Assembly: GCA_022497145.1 (NCBI GenBank)
Contig: MU385863.1
Coordinates: forward strand, 62,001-126,000
Source: Rostrohypoxylon terebratum
Taxonomy: Eukaryota > Ascomycota > Sordariomycetes > Xylariales > Hypoxylaceae
Direction of reading: 5' to 3'
Length of the DNA: 64,000 nucleotides
Made by a program: the position numbers and the translations under genes. The notes below the pieces were generated by a model. It had not been told where the DNA came from, did no database searches, and saw only the letters and a program-made list of their open reading frames with translations. This document shows positions 23,013-35,918 of the stretch, in pieces; the stretch's first letter is position 1, and each line of letters starts with the position of its first letter.

Positions 23013-25599
23013 GTTATGATGGTATGGTTGACTCAGGCGCGTTTGCGCGATGCGTGTTTTTGTATAAAGAACAAGTAAACAGTCAGGATGGTAGAATGCG
23101 ATGATAATCGCGATGGACGTTGATATGGGAAAGCTGGGTTGAAGGTTGAAGATGAGAATGGGGATGGAGTATGAATGAGTAGGAAGGAGAATAGAAATTA
23201 GAAAATAGAAAATATTAGAAGAGGGTAAAAAGGGTGAAAGAGATTAATAATTTAGATCATAGAACGTGTCGCGTTGCTAGGTAGGTATGGCAGGAGCAGA
23301 CCAGGACCTCGGAGTCCAGGATGGGTGAAGAAATACATAGTAGATACCTACCAGTCCTACCTACCTGCCTACCAGGTATATAACCTGACTAACCTATCTA
23401 CATAGTATGCAGCTATGGCAGGAACCAGTGAGGAGTGCTTATTTTTTTTTTTCAGGTACATGTACCTACTACCTACCTATCAAGATGTAGTAGCTTCAAT
23501 GGTTCTCTAACCCCCAGGGCAAGGTACGTATTCTGATGTGTGTGAGATGATATTAAAAGGGAAGGAACATGAGACACTTGTTGATTCCCTTTGTTTACAA
23601 CCACGAACCCTGTCTGGCACGTTTAGCTCGGCATACCCGCCGTTTTTGGTATCACGAACCTCCAGTACCTAGTAGGGTATACTGAATCCTGATACTGAGT
23701 ATGTACTATGTATAATTTATACTGATTCTACGAAAATTTCTCAAGTTACCTATTCTGACTTAAGTGCCTAAGTAAAAGATGAAAAGGCATACAAGTAAGT
23801 AGTATCCTGATATTAAATAGGTTTTCCTAGGTACTTAGTAGTGACTGTAAGGCTAGGCATACTTGAGGGAAGCATGTAGTACTATTATAGTAAATACTAC
23901 ATCCATGTATTGTACAATAGGTACCTACCAGTTTTGATAGGTTTGATAGGTAGCCATGAGATACTAGTACTAGTACTGCAAGCTAGCAAATACCTTCCAA
24001 TTAAACATCCGTAACATCCAAGCTGCCGGGAAAATGCAAGTACGATTTGTTAGTTTTAAAGATACGGTGCATGATTACTTTTTATTAGACCGCGCCAGAT
24101 CTTGGATACTATAATACGGTGCCTACAAATTTTAGCACCTGGCATTTGCCACCGGTAGTCATGATTGATGTACAATACATATATTTCTATGCATTTCATG
24201 CGCGGAGATTTAATTAGTGGGACGAGGGGCAGAGGGGTAAACCGTAAAGGAGTCCCCACGGTAGCCTTTCCACCTCCAATTCCACTTACTACGTAAGTTT
24301 GGTTATCATTCCCTGGTCTAAGGTAGGTATTACTTACATCCATATACCTGATACCTATTACCTATACTCATATATGTATACGCAGAATTTCTTAGATGAG
24401 ATGAAAAGACAAATATTATGTCGTTTGTGCTTTGAAAGAGCTAACTTTATGCAATAATAAAGTAATATGCGTGAAACTTGCGTATATAAGCGAGTGCAGC
24501 TAACATGGCATACCTACTTTTATCAGGTATGTACTAATAGGTATTAGGTAGTGTACAATAGTTACGTATGTGTACACAGTACGAAGGTTGCGGCCAATTT
24601 GAACATTAGGTAAGTCTTGCACACATTGCATGTAGCCCTATTCATCCACTAGACAATACAATACATAGTTAATACTGGTGAGTAAAGTGCTAAAAGGCCT
24701 AACCCGACCTGCCCGACCTGCCTGCCCGACCTAGACATTATTAATACAATGTTGTCGCACTTCACTTGGTTACATAAGCAGGCACGGACTAACTAGGATG
24801 TAATAGTCCATGTGCAAGACTTTTGGCAGCGACCTTCGTACATAGTACGTACTACCTAGTAGTACTACTACCTAAATACAGCATACGTATGGCGAAGCGC
24901 CGAATCAACCAAGCTATGTAGGTCCCTAGTGTACAGTCCTTATCGGTGGCTACCAAATTGATAGTGCACATTGATAGTGAGCAGGTATTACTATGCAGAG
25001 CCTATTAGGATAGTTACGAAATGGAAAGTCGCTACCTAGGACCTAGGACCTACTAGGTAGGTACGTATGATTACCTCCTTGGATGTTCCGCGCGGCGCAT
25101 TTTTCAAAGCTGAGACTCCTAGCTCCATGTACAACGTACATCCAATTCTACACTACCTAATGCAAGTCTGCTTTTCTATTTTCTACCCTTCTGCCTTTCT
25201 GCCTTTCTGTCTTTTGCACTAGAATCGACGATTGATGACGCCTAACACCACCGTGTTCGTCTATATCATCGAATGAATAAACTATCAATTTTCTTTTCTC
25301 GACAAGTCAAGACAACCCCTCTTCCATCGTACCGTTGGATCGTTTAAGACATTACTCTTAGATTCATCAATAATTAATGCTTTATCTCTTGTATTATCGT
25401 TGTTAAGTCATAACAGCTACCTGTTTCTACTTGTGCATCTACTAGTATCTAGAATCCAACCCTAGCACCTAGCTCGAGACCATCCTCGCTCTTGTCGCGC
25501 ATTTTCACGACCACTTACGTCCGTCTCGATCCATTCTGCTCAGGAGAGAAACAAATACTTTGTCATGATCTCCAAGTCTTCGCCAACAACCACGCAACC
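23013..25599. promoter_or_regulatory. 2.6-kb divergent upstream region (NTF2-like gene / vps10)
   Basis: No gene was recognised. The block is AT-rich and contains repeated TACCTACCTAGGTA-type units at 23270-23480, 23640-24000, 24520-24560 and 24835-25080. The last 400 bp before vps10 are pyrimidine-rich (CTTTCTGCCTTTCTGCC type near 25190), as often seen in fungal promoters. Confidence 0.5.
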
Positions 25600-28500
25600 A
25601 TGAGGGTCAGGGGAGTTTCGGGGGCGGCGGCCTCGCTCTGGTCGTACATCTTACTGACTGCTCTTATATGGACGATCCCGACTGTTTATGCAAAGAACCA
25701 ACCGAACATCATCGTCAAAGACTTCAAAAACCCCCCGAATAATCTAAACTATTTCAAAGGTTCAAATGTCGTCCTCTTCCAAGAAGCCTATGGGCACACC
25801 GTCTGGCGTTCTACCGATGGAGGCGCAACTTGGGCAAAAGCCGAAGGTATAGAACACGACAAGGCCGCAGCCCTAGTCATGCACGAACACGACCCGAAGC
25901 GCGCCTATGTCTTGACCCGTGGTAACGTCCACTGGAAGACAGATGATCAAGGAGAAACATGGAAAACCTTCTTTACCGACGCCTACACGAGTAATTTCAT
26001 CGATACGATTGGTCGATGGATGAACTTCCACGCCGACGACCATGACAAAATTCTATTCACCGGTATGGATTGTCCCTTTCCGGAACTTTGCGAAGAGGTG
26101 GTAATGTACACCACAAACAACTTCGAGGACGACGCCAAATTCTTGCGCGGCCGCACTCAGGGCTGTTGGTGGGCCAAAGCATCGCCACTTTTCAGTACAG
26201 GCGACGAAGAAAAGGACAAACAAAGGATTCTATGCATCGTCAGAGGCGGCATCTTTTCTCCTCAGGAAGACAATCGCCTTCTGATTTCCGACAATTTCTT
26301 TAGTGCCGCGGGAGCCGACGGGGTCATCCAAGAGTACGAACCAGACTTGGACGGCAATGGCGCCATCCAAGGTATTGTGAGTATCGTCGAAGTCAAGAAA
26401 TACCTCCTCGTAGCTGCCGCCTCACGCAATACAGCCGAGATGGCATTATTCGTGAGCGGCGATACTGTAAAGTGGCACCGTGCCGTGTTTCCTCACGATC
26501 ATCCTCTCCTTGAATCGTCGTACACGGTATTGGAGAGTACCAATTATAGTATCCAGATCGATGTCAGGACCAGCAAGCGATTATCCAACCCGATGGGCAC
26601 ATTGTTGACTAGTAATTCGAACGGCACGTATTTCACAAGGAATGCCGAGCATACGAACCGTAACCTAGAGTCGTACGTCGACTTCGAAAAAGTGTCCAAC
26701 ATCCAAGGGATTTTCCTGGTCAACCAGGTAGACAACTGGGAAGAGGTAGAGGAAGGCAAGGCGGATAAAAAAGTCAAGACGAAGATCACATTCGACGATG
26801 GTAGAACTTTTGAGTCTGTCAAGACAGGTGACGAAGAGATTCATTTACATTCCGTCACAGAAATGAACAATGTTGGCCCCGTCTTCTCAAGCCCGGCTCC
26901 TGGTCTCGTGATGGGCAACGGTAACCACGGAAGTCATCTTAAAGGCTACTGGGAGTCAAACCTCTATGTGTCCGACGATGCTGGCAGGACATGGACTGAA
27001 GGGCCAAAGGGCCCGCACAAGTATGAATTTGGAGACCAGGGATCCATCCTCCTCGCCGTCAAAGATAGCGAGGAAGCAGATGTAAAGGAAATCAAGTATT
27101 CTTTGGATCATGGCAAAAATTGGGAGACGACTGAGCTACCTGATGGTCTGAGTATCTCTCCTTGGACGTTGTTGACTAACCAGGGCTCAACTGGTCTCAA
27201 ATTTCTACTTACTGCTAGGAAGGGGTCGAGGGCTTCGCCTACTGGTTTCTACGTCATCTCCATTGACTTCGAGGGTCTACACGAAGCTACCTGTAAAGAC
27301 GGCGACATGGAGGACTGGTTTGCACGAGTAGATGATAATGGCAAGCCGAGTTGTGTGATGGGCCATACGCAGAAGTACCACAGGCGGAAGAAGGATGCTC
27401 AGTGTTTTATCAAACAAGAGTTCAAGGATCCTATTCCCGAGTCATCTCCGTGCGACTGCACTCACGCTGATTTTGAGTGTGATTTCAACTTTGTGCTAGA
27501 CGGGGACGAATGCAAGCCGGCAGGCCCTATTCAGGCGCCCGAGGGCGCTTGCAAAAGCGATAATCCGGACGAGAAATTCTTGGGGTCATCCGGATGGCGA
27601 CTCATCCCCGGAAACGAATGCAAGCGCACGAGTGGTGATCAAAAAGATAAACAGAGGGAGTGGAAGTGTTCAGACGCCAAAAACCCGCCGAACGCACCCG
27701 GAAGCAACAAAATCGAACACATCCAAGTTCCTTTTGACGGCGATTTTGACCGCTTCGATAAACACTACCTCGAACGGGGTGATTTAGACCGCGGTAATGG
27801 AGAGACAATAATTGCGAGACCGTACAACGCGTTCTCTCGCCTGGCAGGTGATGTTTTCATCTCACACGACCATGGCAAGAATTGGACCAAAGCTAAGCTG
27901 CCCGGAGAAGAGGGTATATACGCGATTGTTACGCACCCCTATGTTAAGGATATGGCGTTCCTCTTGACCCGGGAAAAGAAAGTTTTTTACACTGTTGACC
28001 GTGGTCGGCATTTTGACTATTTCGAACCGCGGGACGAGCCGGATACTTCCTTGGATGGCATGGTGCCCCTATCGTTCCACCCAGATCGACCAGACTGGCT
28101 CATATGGCATGGAAAGAAGTGCCGTAGCAAGGGCGACTGCTATCTTGAAGCCTCCCTTTCTACCGATCGTGGTGACAGTTGGGAGACGATCAGGCGTAAC
28201 GTGATCAAGTGCGAATTCACCGGCTCATCTGCCTACAAATTCCGGAATATCACACAAATACTTTGCCTTGCAAGGGCACGTGAAGACAATGACGACAACA
28301 ACCCCCTCCAACTATTATATAGCGACGAGTTCCCGAAATATAAGATGAACGTGGCCTTGGAGAACGTTAGTAACTTTGCGACCATGGCCGAATTCATCGT
28401 CGTTGCCACAGAAAATCGGACAGAGGGAACACTCAATGCGCTTGCTAGCATGAACGGACGGGATTATGCACCGGCGCATTTCCCGTTCAACTTCCAAGTT

Positions 28501-30217
28501 CCACACACGAATGCATACACAGTCCTAGACAGCTCGACTCGTGCCGTCAATTTGTTTATCGTAACCGAGAACGAGAAAAATCACAGCTATGGATCGATCC
28601 TCAAAAGCAATTCTAACGGAACATCTTACGTTCTTAGCATTGCAGGCGTTAACTGCAATAGTGATTACTTTGTAGATTTCGAAAAGATGCTCGGTCTGGA
28701 AGGGGTTGTGCTGGTCAACACAGTAGAGAACAAAGGCAGCGATTCGGAGCCGAAGAAACTCACCACCAGAATCAGTCACAACGACGGAGCCGAGTGGGGA
28801 TTCCTGCCACCTCCTGAACGGGATATCGACAATAAGGAATTCAGCTGCTCTAGCAAAAATGGGGATGAGTCGTGCGCTCTTCATATCCACGGCTATACTG
28901 AACGAGCCGACCATGGCAAGACATACTCGTCAGAGTCGGCAGTCGGTATCATGTTTGGCATCGGTAACGTCGGTCCTATTCTCGGAGATCCTAAAGATGC
29001 CGATACCTTCATGACGGCTGACGCTGGGCTAAGCTGGAAAATGGTGAAGAAAGGAAGTTGGACGTGGTCTTTTGGCGACCAGGGATCTATCGTGGTACTC
29101 GTCCAAAGAAATACGAAGACCAAAACTATATCATATTCACTTGACCGAGGCGATACTTGGAACGACTACGCATTTTCAGATTCCGAGGTCGTCATCACGG
29201 ATATCACGACACTACGTTCTGGTTCTTCTAGGAACTTTCTCCTCTGGGGCCACCAAGGGAATAAGCTCTTCACGGTGAACGTCGATTTCTCGGGCTTGGC
29301 GAGCGAGCCATGCAAGGATAACGAAGACCGGGAGAAATCTGATTACGAACTATGGTCGCCGCAGCACCCCTTGCAGCCGAATGGTTGTCTCTTCGGTCAT
29401 AAGAACCAATATTTACGTAAAAAGAAGGATAGGAAGTGCTATAATAGCTACAAGCTTCAACACTTGTACAATGTCGAGAATTGTGAATGTACTCGACAAG
29501 ACTTCGAATGGTAAGTGCGAAGAAATAGCTGCCTGGGCATTTCATTCCGAATGCTAACCACGTGCCCGTAGCGATTATAACTTCGAGATGGACAATCACG
29601 GGCATTGTGCGCTCGTGGAAGGTCTCCAGCCCCTTGACCCCGAGCAGGTTTGTAAGGAGAAGCCTGACGAAATCGAATACTACGAGCCTAGCGGCTTCCG
29701 CCGAATTCCCCTGACAACCTGTAAAGGGGGCTTCGAGGCCGACAAGGTGCTTCAGGCGCACCCTTGTCCTGGTCACGAGGAGGAATTTGAAAAGGCACGC
29801 GGTATATCTGGCGTCGGTCTCTTCTTCGCCATCGTCGTCCCGTTCGGGTTCGCAGCATTGGCCGGTTGGTGGGTCTACCGCAACTGGCAGAGCAAGTTCG
29901 GTCAGATTAGGCTCGGCGAACAGAGCAGTTTCGACAGCGATGCGCCATGGGTCAAATACCCCGTGGTGGCGGTGTCGGCGGTGGTGGCGGTTATTGGGGC
30001 GATGCCCCTTCTAATTGGAAGTCTATGGCGAAGCGTAAGCTCTACGGTGGACAGGTTTAGGAACAGAGGAGATAGCGGCGGTCGGTACGGCTGGCTTCGG
30101 GGAAGCCAGCGAAGGTACACGACAAGAGACAGCTTTGCCCGAGGCAGAGGTGACTACGCCATCGTGGATGAAGACGAGGGCGAACTTCTTGGCGATGATA
30201 GCGATGACGAGGTGTGA
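25600..30217 (+). CDS. vps10: vacuolar protein sorting receptor VPS10 (sortilin family)
   Basis: VPS10 binds soluble vacuolar hydrolases in the late Golgi and cycles to endosomes. Two exons: 25600-29510 and 29572-30217 (61-bp intron, GTAAGT donor, phase 2), predicting 1518 aa, normal for the family. A signal peptide (about residues 1-35, core SYILLTALIWTIPTVYA) is followed by two tandem Vps10 beta-propeller domains. Each has Asp-box motifs such as STDGGATW, KTDDQGETW, SDDAGRTW, SHDHGKNW, STDRGDSW and SLDRGDTW, and each ends in a Cys-rich 10CC module (KYHRRKKDAQC and QYLRKKKDRKC regions). A membrane segment lies near 1382-1405 (GLFFAIVVPFGFAALAGWW) and a second hydrophobic stretch near 1430-1455. 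The acidic tail ends DEDEGELLGDDSDDEV. The Met at 25600 is preferred because it starts the signal peptide. Confidence 0.96.
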
Positions 30218-32989
30218 ACAATTGGGTGTGGGTTGTTTACCTTTCTCGTTAAACACATCTGGGGTAAAAAAAAAGGGGGGGGAGGAGAAATTGAATGTAC
30301 TTGCAACTCGGGAGGCGCATAGGCAATAGGTAGGGTTTAGGAAAATCACGATGATTTAGGCGAGGGATGGTGTAAGCAAGAATTAGACCCTCCTGTCGTC
30401 GTCTATCTACAAGGTGATCCAATATCGCTTAGGTAGTCTCACCACAGCATTGCGCGATGGACAAGACAGTCTTTTCGGATATGACTTTTTCTTGACGGGT
30501 TAACATCATTACTCAGGTTTCCTCAGGAGTAAATGGAGTCAGTATGCTTTGCGTGAGTTTGTACTAGTATGTAGAAATGTTGGTCAGATAGTCCGGCACA
30601 GGAATCGGAGCTCTCGTTCAAGCAGTTGAATCGACGAGGCGGTATGAGACGGAGTACACAAATCGATCTCTTCCGTATCTGGGCCGCTTTGGCGCACGAG
30701 GGGTCAGATAAAGATTTTCACGGCGCAATGCGATAAATGCAAGTGCCTCATAGTAAGCAATTTATAATTCAGCCTACAATTTCTCGAAGTTGTTAATACT
30801 ACGAACTAACAGCTACTATATATGTAGTATATAACATAACAAGCTCAGGTAACCTTGGAACTTATGATATCCAGATATACGATATATTACCTATATACTA
30901 CCATAGCATATACTATTTTCTATAGAAACACGCACTCAATTCTATATTGGATTGTGGGTATCCCCCCCTTCAACAATATCGGCCAATTTGAGACAATCGA
31001 GCAGATGCAGGTGGTATAGTAATATACATGAAATATTGATAGAAGCTACCTTGTCTATATAGGTACCTTATCAAGACAGTCTAGGACCCTACGTAGTAGG
31101 TACTTACTACTATTATTATACGAGCAATGTAAGAACAATTCACCGTAATGTTTTTTTGTCTGTATATCCCCTGACGAGCGATTCAACTGCAACACAAACC
31201 CATGCACCATCCATGCACCATTTGCAGCAGCGTGCTCGGGGCTCGGGATACAACTCCAGTCTCTAGCACGCCAGGTTAGAGGTTTTCATTGGCGAACTTG
31301 ATTCTTGTTTCCCCTCCTCTTACTCTGGTTTCCCTTTTTTTCTTAAAAAAAAAATAACAGGAGAACATCCGCTTATCTTAATTCTATTCCGATTTCCGTC
31401 ACCGTCACCACTACTGTCGAAATCTATTGATATAACCTTGTAATAATATAGGTGTAAAAAAAAAAAAAAAAAAAAAAAGCCGTGTCCTTTCTTTCTCATC
31501 CACGTCATAGGTTACGAAGTCCAGCTTTCTAGCCCGAGTTATATTACACGTCTATGCTGATTCAAGAATGGAAATTCGACTTTCTCATAAATTACTTAAC
31601 ATACCTATTCCGTCTAGGTGGCGTTACTTTTTTTTCCCCTTTTCTTTAAGAAAAATAAGGACTGTTTTCATATCAACCGACTTATGCCGTCTGGCGGGCC
31701 AACATTCTGGCCTCCTTGCAGATGTAGCACAGACGCATCGAAGAAAAAAAAGGCCGACAGCGTCTGATTTAGAGCGACGCCAAGGTCAAGGCTAAGCATC
31801 AAACTCCCCAATGGAGACAATCCCCAAAACGAAGCTAGGTTAAATTCTTCACATGGCGATACGCGTACCTGCAGGGTCAGAGTTGCTAGGTCCGCTCTGT
31901 CGGGCGCCTGGATAACAGCTCCAAGTCTCAGCTCTATCATAGTAGCTAAGTCACCATTGTTTATTAGTCACGACTCACCGTACATAGTCGCGATATAGCA
32001 TAGAGCGCTAGCGATGGTCTAAAGAAGAACCCGCGCGCTATAGCGACTAGTCAAGGCGTTTACGAGAATCGGACTTAAGCCAGTTTACTTTTCGAAGACT
32101 ATTTCAGCTCGGAGGCCCTAGCTGTCTTCAGTTGATTTTGGTAAGTCTCACCGCTTGGGCCCCTCGTAGATCAGCGCATCCCGCATAAGTACCTAGGTCC
32201 TAGGTAGGTACAAAGTCAATCTCCATGCAAAGTCTACCGGACTAGGCTTAGGGGGTACCTTGCGCAGCTTGCAATGGATATTTCGCATACCACTCTTGAA
32301 TCGTCACCTAATCTTCACTTTCGGGGACACGCACCAAAAAAAAAAAAAGAAAGAAAGAAAGAAAGAAAAAAGAGAGAGAGAGAGCTGAAAGATGGGGTCC
32401 GACCAGCTTAAAGCGCATTGGCCAGAGAATAATATACTTGATCTAGACTAGGACTTGCAATGATACACGTCTCCTAAGTCAAATGAAGGGTAGTAACGGC
32501 TGTAGTAAAGGGGAATGTGATATTTCCATTGCATTTCGTGCCTCCGCCAACCAAATCTCGCTCCAGCGCATATCTCATACCCGGCTGCAAACAAAACGGC
32601 TTCTGAAGAATAAATACTATTTTGAATACCTTGTCAGCTGCTGAAATACCACAAAGTAACGCCTCGTAACTCCAGGCAATGATCAATTCCATGTACATAA
32701 ACGCCAGGGCGGGCATAAATATCGCAAGCCGAGGTCATCAGTTTCCTCAACGTCGTAGGATGCAAAGTGTCGTATTGTTGGTCTTATAGAGTAAAAGAAT
32801 CATGGGTCCGGGACCCGCAAAAAAAGACATGAGCCAAAGAGATTGAGCAAGAAGTATGGATGCCATAACAAAAACGGGGGCCGTGTCGTCGAGGCAAATT
32901 AGAACCCCAAATCACTATGGAAATATTGTCGATTGGTCTTGTAACCGATCGTTTTCATTGGAGTCAATCGTGACGGTTCTCTTTATCTT
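30218..32989. other. 2.8-kb intergenic region
   Basis: This lies between the 3' ends of vps10 and the 610-aa gene. No gene was recognised. It holds an A-run of 24 at about 31456-31479 and an A/GAAA/GA-rich tract at 32336-32384. An imperfect hairpin pair is visible near 31984 and 32034 (TAGTCGCGATATAGC versus GCGCTATAGCGACTA). Palindromic ACCTAGGT units are sparser than in promoter-side spacers. Confidence 0.5.
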
Positions 32990-35918
32990 TTAGCCTCGTC
33001 GAACTCGATTCCAGATGCGCTTCATGACATTATTGTCTGTGGAGGCGGGAGGGCCCATTTCTTGGTCGATGTCGGCGAAAATCTTTTCTATGCTATCTTT
33101 TGGACTGTCCCTAACGTATGTTGTTGATGTAGGTGCTTCATCTTGTAAAGCCAGGATTTGAGCAGGTTTGCTTGGATACTGTCGCGATCCCTTCTGCCAC
33201 CCGTATATCTGGTCTTCGCATGCCCGTAAATCAGGTCGCGTTAGCGTCATGCGCAGCGTCATTTCGCGGGAAGCTGCAGGAACTTGCGCATAACCTTCCG
33301 AAGGCCTCGAGTAGTCGTCGGTAGCGGGAAGCTGAAGAGGTTTGACGTGCTTATCTAGCGTATTTGGGGTTCTCGGCGACTCGGGATCCGGCAGCGACGC
33401 ATCCTCACTGTAAGTTGATGATCGATCGTCTGAGAGGAACGTCTTGAATTTCTCTGAGTCTGGAGAGAAAATCAAGCGCGATTGTTCCTTGGCACTTGGG
33501 AAAGTATCCCCATATGCGTCCACCGATGCAGGTTCATTTGATGGAAAACCAAATTCGATCGCTTCGTCGAATTTTTGCGGCGAGGCTAAGTAGACTCGTA
33601 ATTTAAGGCGCGCCTCGGGATCTTGATAATGGGCCGCACCTGGGTCAATTGACGAGATCGACTCGTGGGCAGTGTGCTTCGGAGTGATAAGAGATAGAGC
33701 CCGGGATTTTCGCCTTACAGGTGGCAGATATGCAATCGGACTGGGTGCAACTGAGTGGGCGATAGGAGGTGCTGCATCTTTTGTGGCGGGCCGACTTGAG
33801 GAAAAAGACGGACGCCTGAATGGAATCTTTGAGAAAGATAGATGACGACGGAATGAAGGAGGTCTTGATTCCTTGAGAGGTGTGGGCATAGACTCTCTTA
33901 AATTCACGTGATAGTCATCGAGAGCGAGGCGAAGGTCGAGGTCCTCATCTTCGTCTAGCCACCGAAAGCTATCGTGAAGTGTATCGTTCCCTTTGAGGTC
34001 GGCACTGTCGCTTGCCAGGGACTCCATGCTTGGTCGCGCCGAGGAACACAAAGTAGGTGGATAGAGGGGAGGGGTAGGGCGCCTATTAGCAAGACGGCCT
34101 GCCTTCAGAATGGCCTCGTCGGCAGCATCAAGTATTACGCTCTGGCGCAAGCGTTTTGCGATGACGACCTGCTCTTCTCTGCTGAGATGCTTTTCCCTGA
34201 CCTTGGCGGGAAGCCTAGCTAAGAAGGCCAAATCAACAGAAGCTGCGTGACCCCGATGAGACGGAGCGGTTATGGGACGTTCTAGTGGCTTGCTGGGGTA
34301 AGCAACGCTGAGAGAGGCTCCCCGGAATCTATGATGTCTGAATGCGTCGGATGGAGGTTCCAGGATGCCAGAGGTTTGTGCAAGACGCAAACGTTCCAGT
34401 GTGGAGAAATACTGTTGAAAAAAAGAGGGTTGAGAATTTTAGTAAAGACTCAGACACGACAGTTTCATAGGCATGTATAATAATAATAACAAATGCAAAT
34501 AGTAGTGGTAGAGCAATATGAAGAGAGGATAATAACGACATAGGCAATAGTAGGGTGGACAAGTTGGACAGGGTGGATAGGGGAGAAATAAGTGGAATTG
34601 GATGAGTGTGCTATGATGCAGGAACGGGCATAATAGATAGATACTAGTACATATGTACTAGATGGTAACGATGGTAACCCCATGCATGCATGAAGATTGC
34701 AGAACCTGCACTAGCAATGGACCAAAGCGTTGCAATATGCAGGGCTAGTAGTATACCATAGGTAGTATATTGCCTAGAGCAGCCAGAGCTACTAGGCTGC
34801 TAGGTAGTTTAAGCCAATCTGAGCTTGGTCGCCGCCGTTACTGCTTTGTTTAACTAGGCCAACTGGCCTATAGACGAACAGCCACGCAGCTTCGTTGGCT
34901 ACCCTCCCTACTACCGCCCCCTTCCAAGGCCGGTGCGAGGCTCTCGATTGGCAGGAGGGGCTTGAAGGGGCTTGAAGGGCCTTGGAGGGGTTTGCCAACG
35001 ACGAAGCTGCTGCGACGCGTCTCGTGCAGCTGGAGCTATAGGTCCCTCTGCAGATTATCCAATCCGGAATAGAATAAAACACTGCGTAAAAAAATCCGAC
35101 TGAGGAACTGGTGGGAATAATACATAAATATCACAGAATAAATATCCCCATGGATGAAATATGATCGCCCCACTTAACACGACACGCCAAAGACGTGCCA
35201 GTCTATGAGAGGGGGAATTCAAACCATGAGTAAAGAAAGAGGGTAAGTCATACGTATCGGGTATGATTTTTTTCCCTTCTTCCTTTGTAATCCTTGGTGG
35301 TGCAAGATGAACAGATGATGATGATGATGATGATGATAGAAGCAAGGGAGGGAAAAGGTAAGGGTGAATGTGAAAAGAGGAACAAGAAAGGAGCTACTAT
35401 AATAATAACAATAATAATAATAATAATAATAATAAAATAAATAAATAAAAAGAAAAATAAATTATGAAAATAAATTTTGATTTTGACCAAAAGATTCCAA
35501 AACTCACCTTCCGTCTAATAGCCACCGGAAGAGCCTCAAATTCCTCAATGTCTTTTCTGGTGAGATGTGGATGTGGCGGTGGCGCCAATTCACGATTGTT
35601 GTGATCCTTCTCATTCTTCACCTTTTTGTTGCATCCCCTTCCTGAATTGTCGTTGATTCCCGAGGTTCGCTGTCTCTTAATATTGGATAGTGGTAGCCAT
35701 TGTCGGATCGAACCAAGAGAATGATTATGTGTGGGATGGCATTGGTGCGTATGCATATGCCGTCTCTCAGGTTGTTCCGACTCGTGTTGCTGTCTGGCCT
35801 GGTCGAGGAGGCTGTTGTGATAATCTATCGTGCTACTTCGGCCAGCTGCGTTGGCGCGGGTCACTTGTAGGTCCGCATAGTTCCCATCGCTGAAGCTGGT
35901 GCTGGTGCAGTGCCGCAT
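32990..35918 (-). CDS. conserved fungal protein of unknown function, 610 aa, with 1.1-kb intron
   Basis: Two exons: 35918-35508 (137 codons) and 34411-32990 (474 codons with stop), joined by a 1096-bp intron (GTGAGT donor, CAG acceptor, phase 0). The junction reads LTRKDIEEFEALPVAIRRK then YFSTLERLRLAQTSG, a continuous helical block I associate with a conserved filamentous-fungal protein. Exon 1 also has a His-rich stretch (HMHTHQCHPTHNH). The rest is mostly disordered, with a basic Ser/Pro region (RRHLSFSKIPFRRPSFSSS) and a C-terminal basic helix (NNVMKRIWNRVRRG). Function is unknown. The intron contains (ATG)n, (TAA)n and other microsatellites. Because exon 2 has no Met at its 5' end, annotators may wrongly start it at an internal codon. 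Confidence 0.78.
34412..35507 (-). other. unusually long intron (1096 bp)
   Basis: The intron joins the two exons of the 610-aa gene. It contains (GAT)n near 35314-35336 and a TAA/TAAA-rich tract near 35398-35465. All other introns inferred in this window are between about 50 and 190 bp. Confidence 0.7.

Noticed and set aside
25492..25599. Upstream in-frame extension of VPS10
   Set aside because: It begins at a non-ATG codon and would bury the signal peptide that starts at 25600.
31984..32050. Imperfect inverted repeat as a possible MITE end pair
   Set aside because: The arms are short and imperfect, with no target-site duplication; too weak to call an element.
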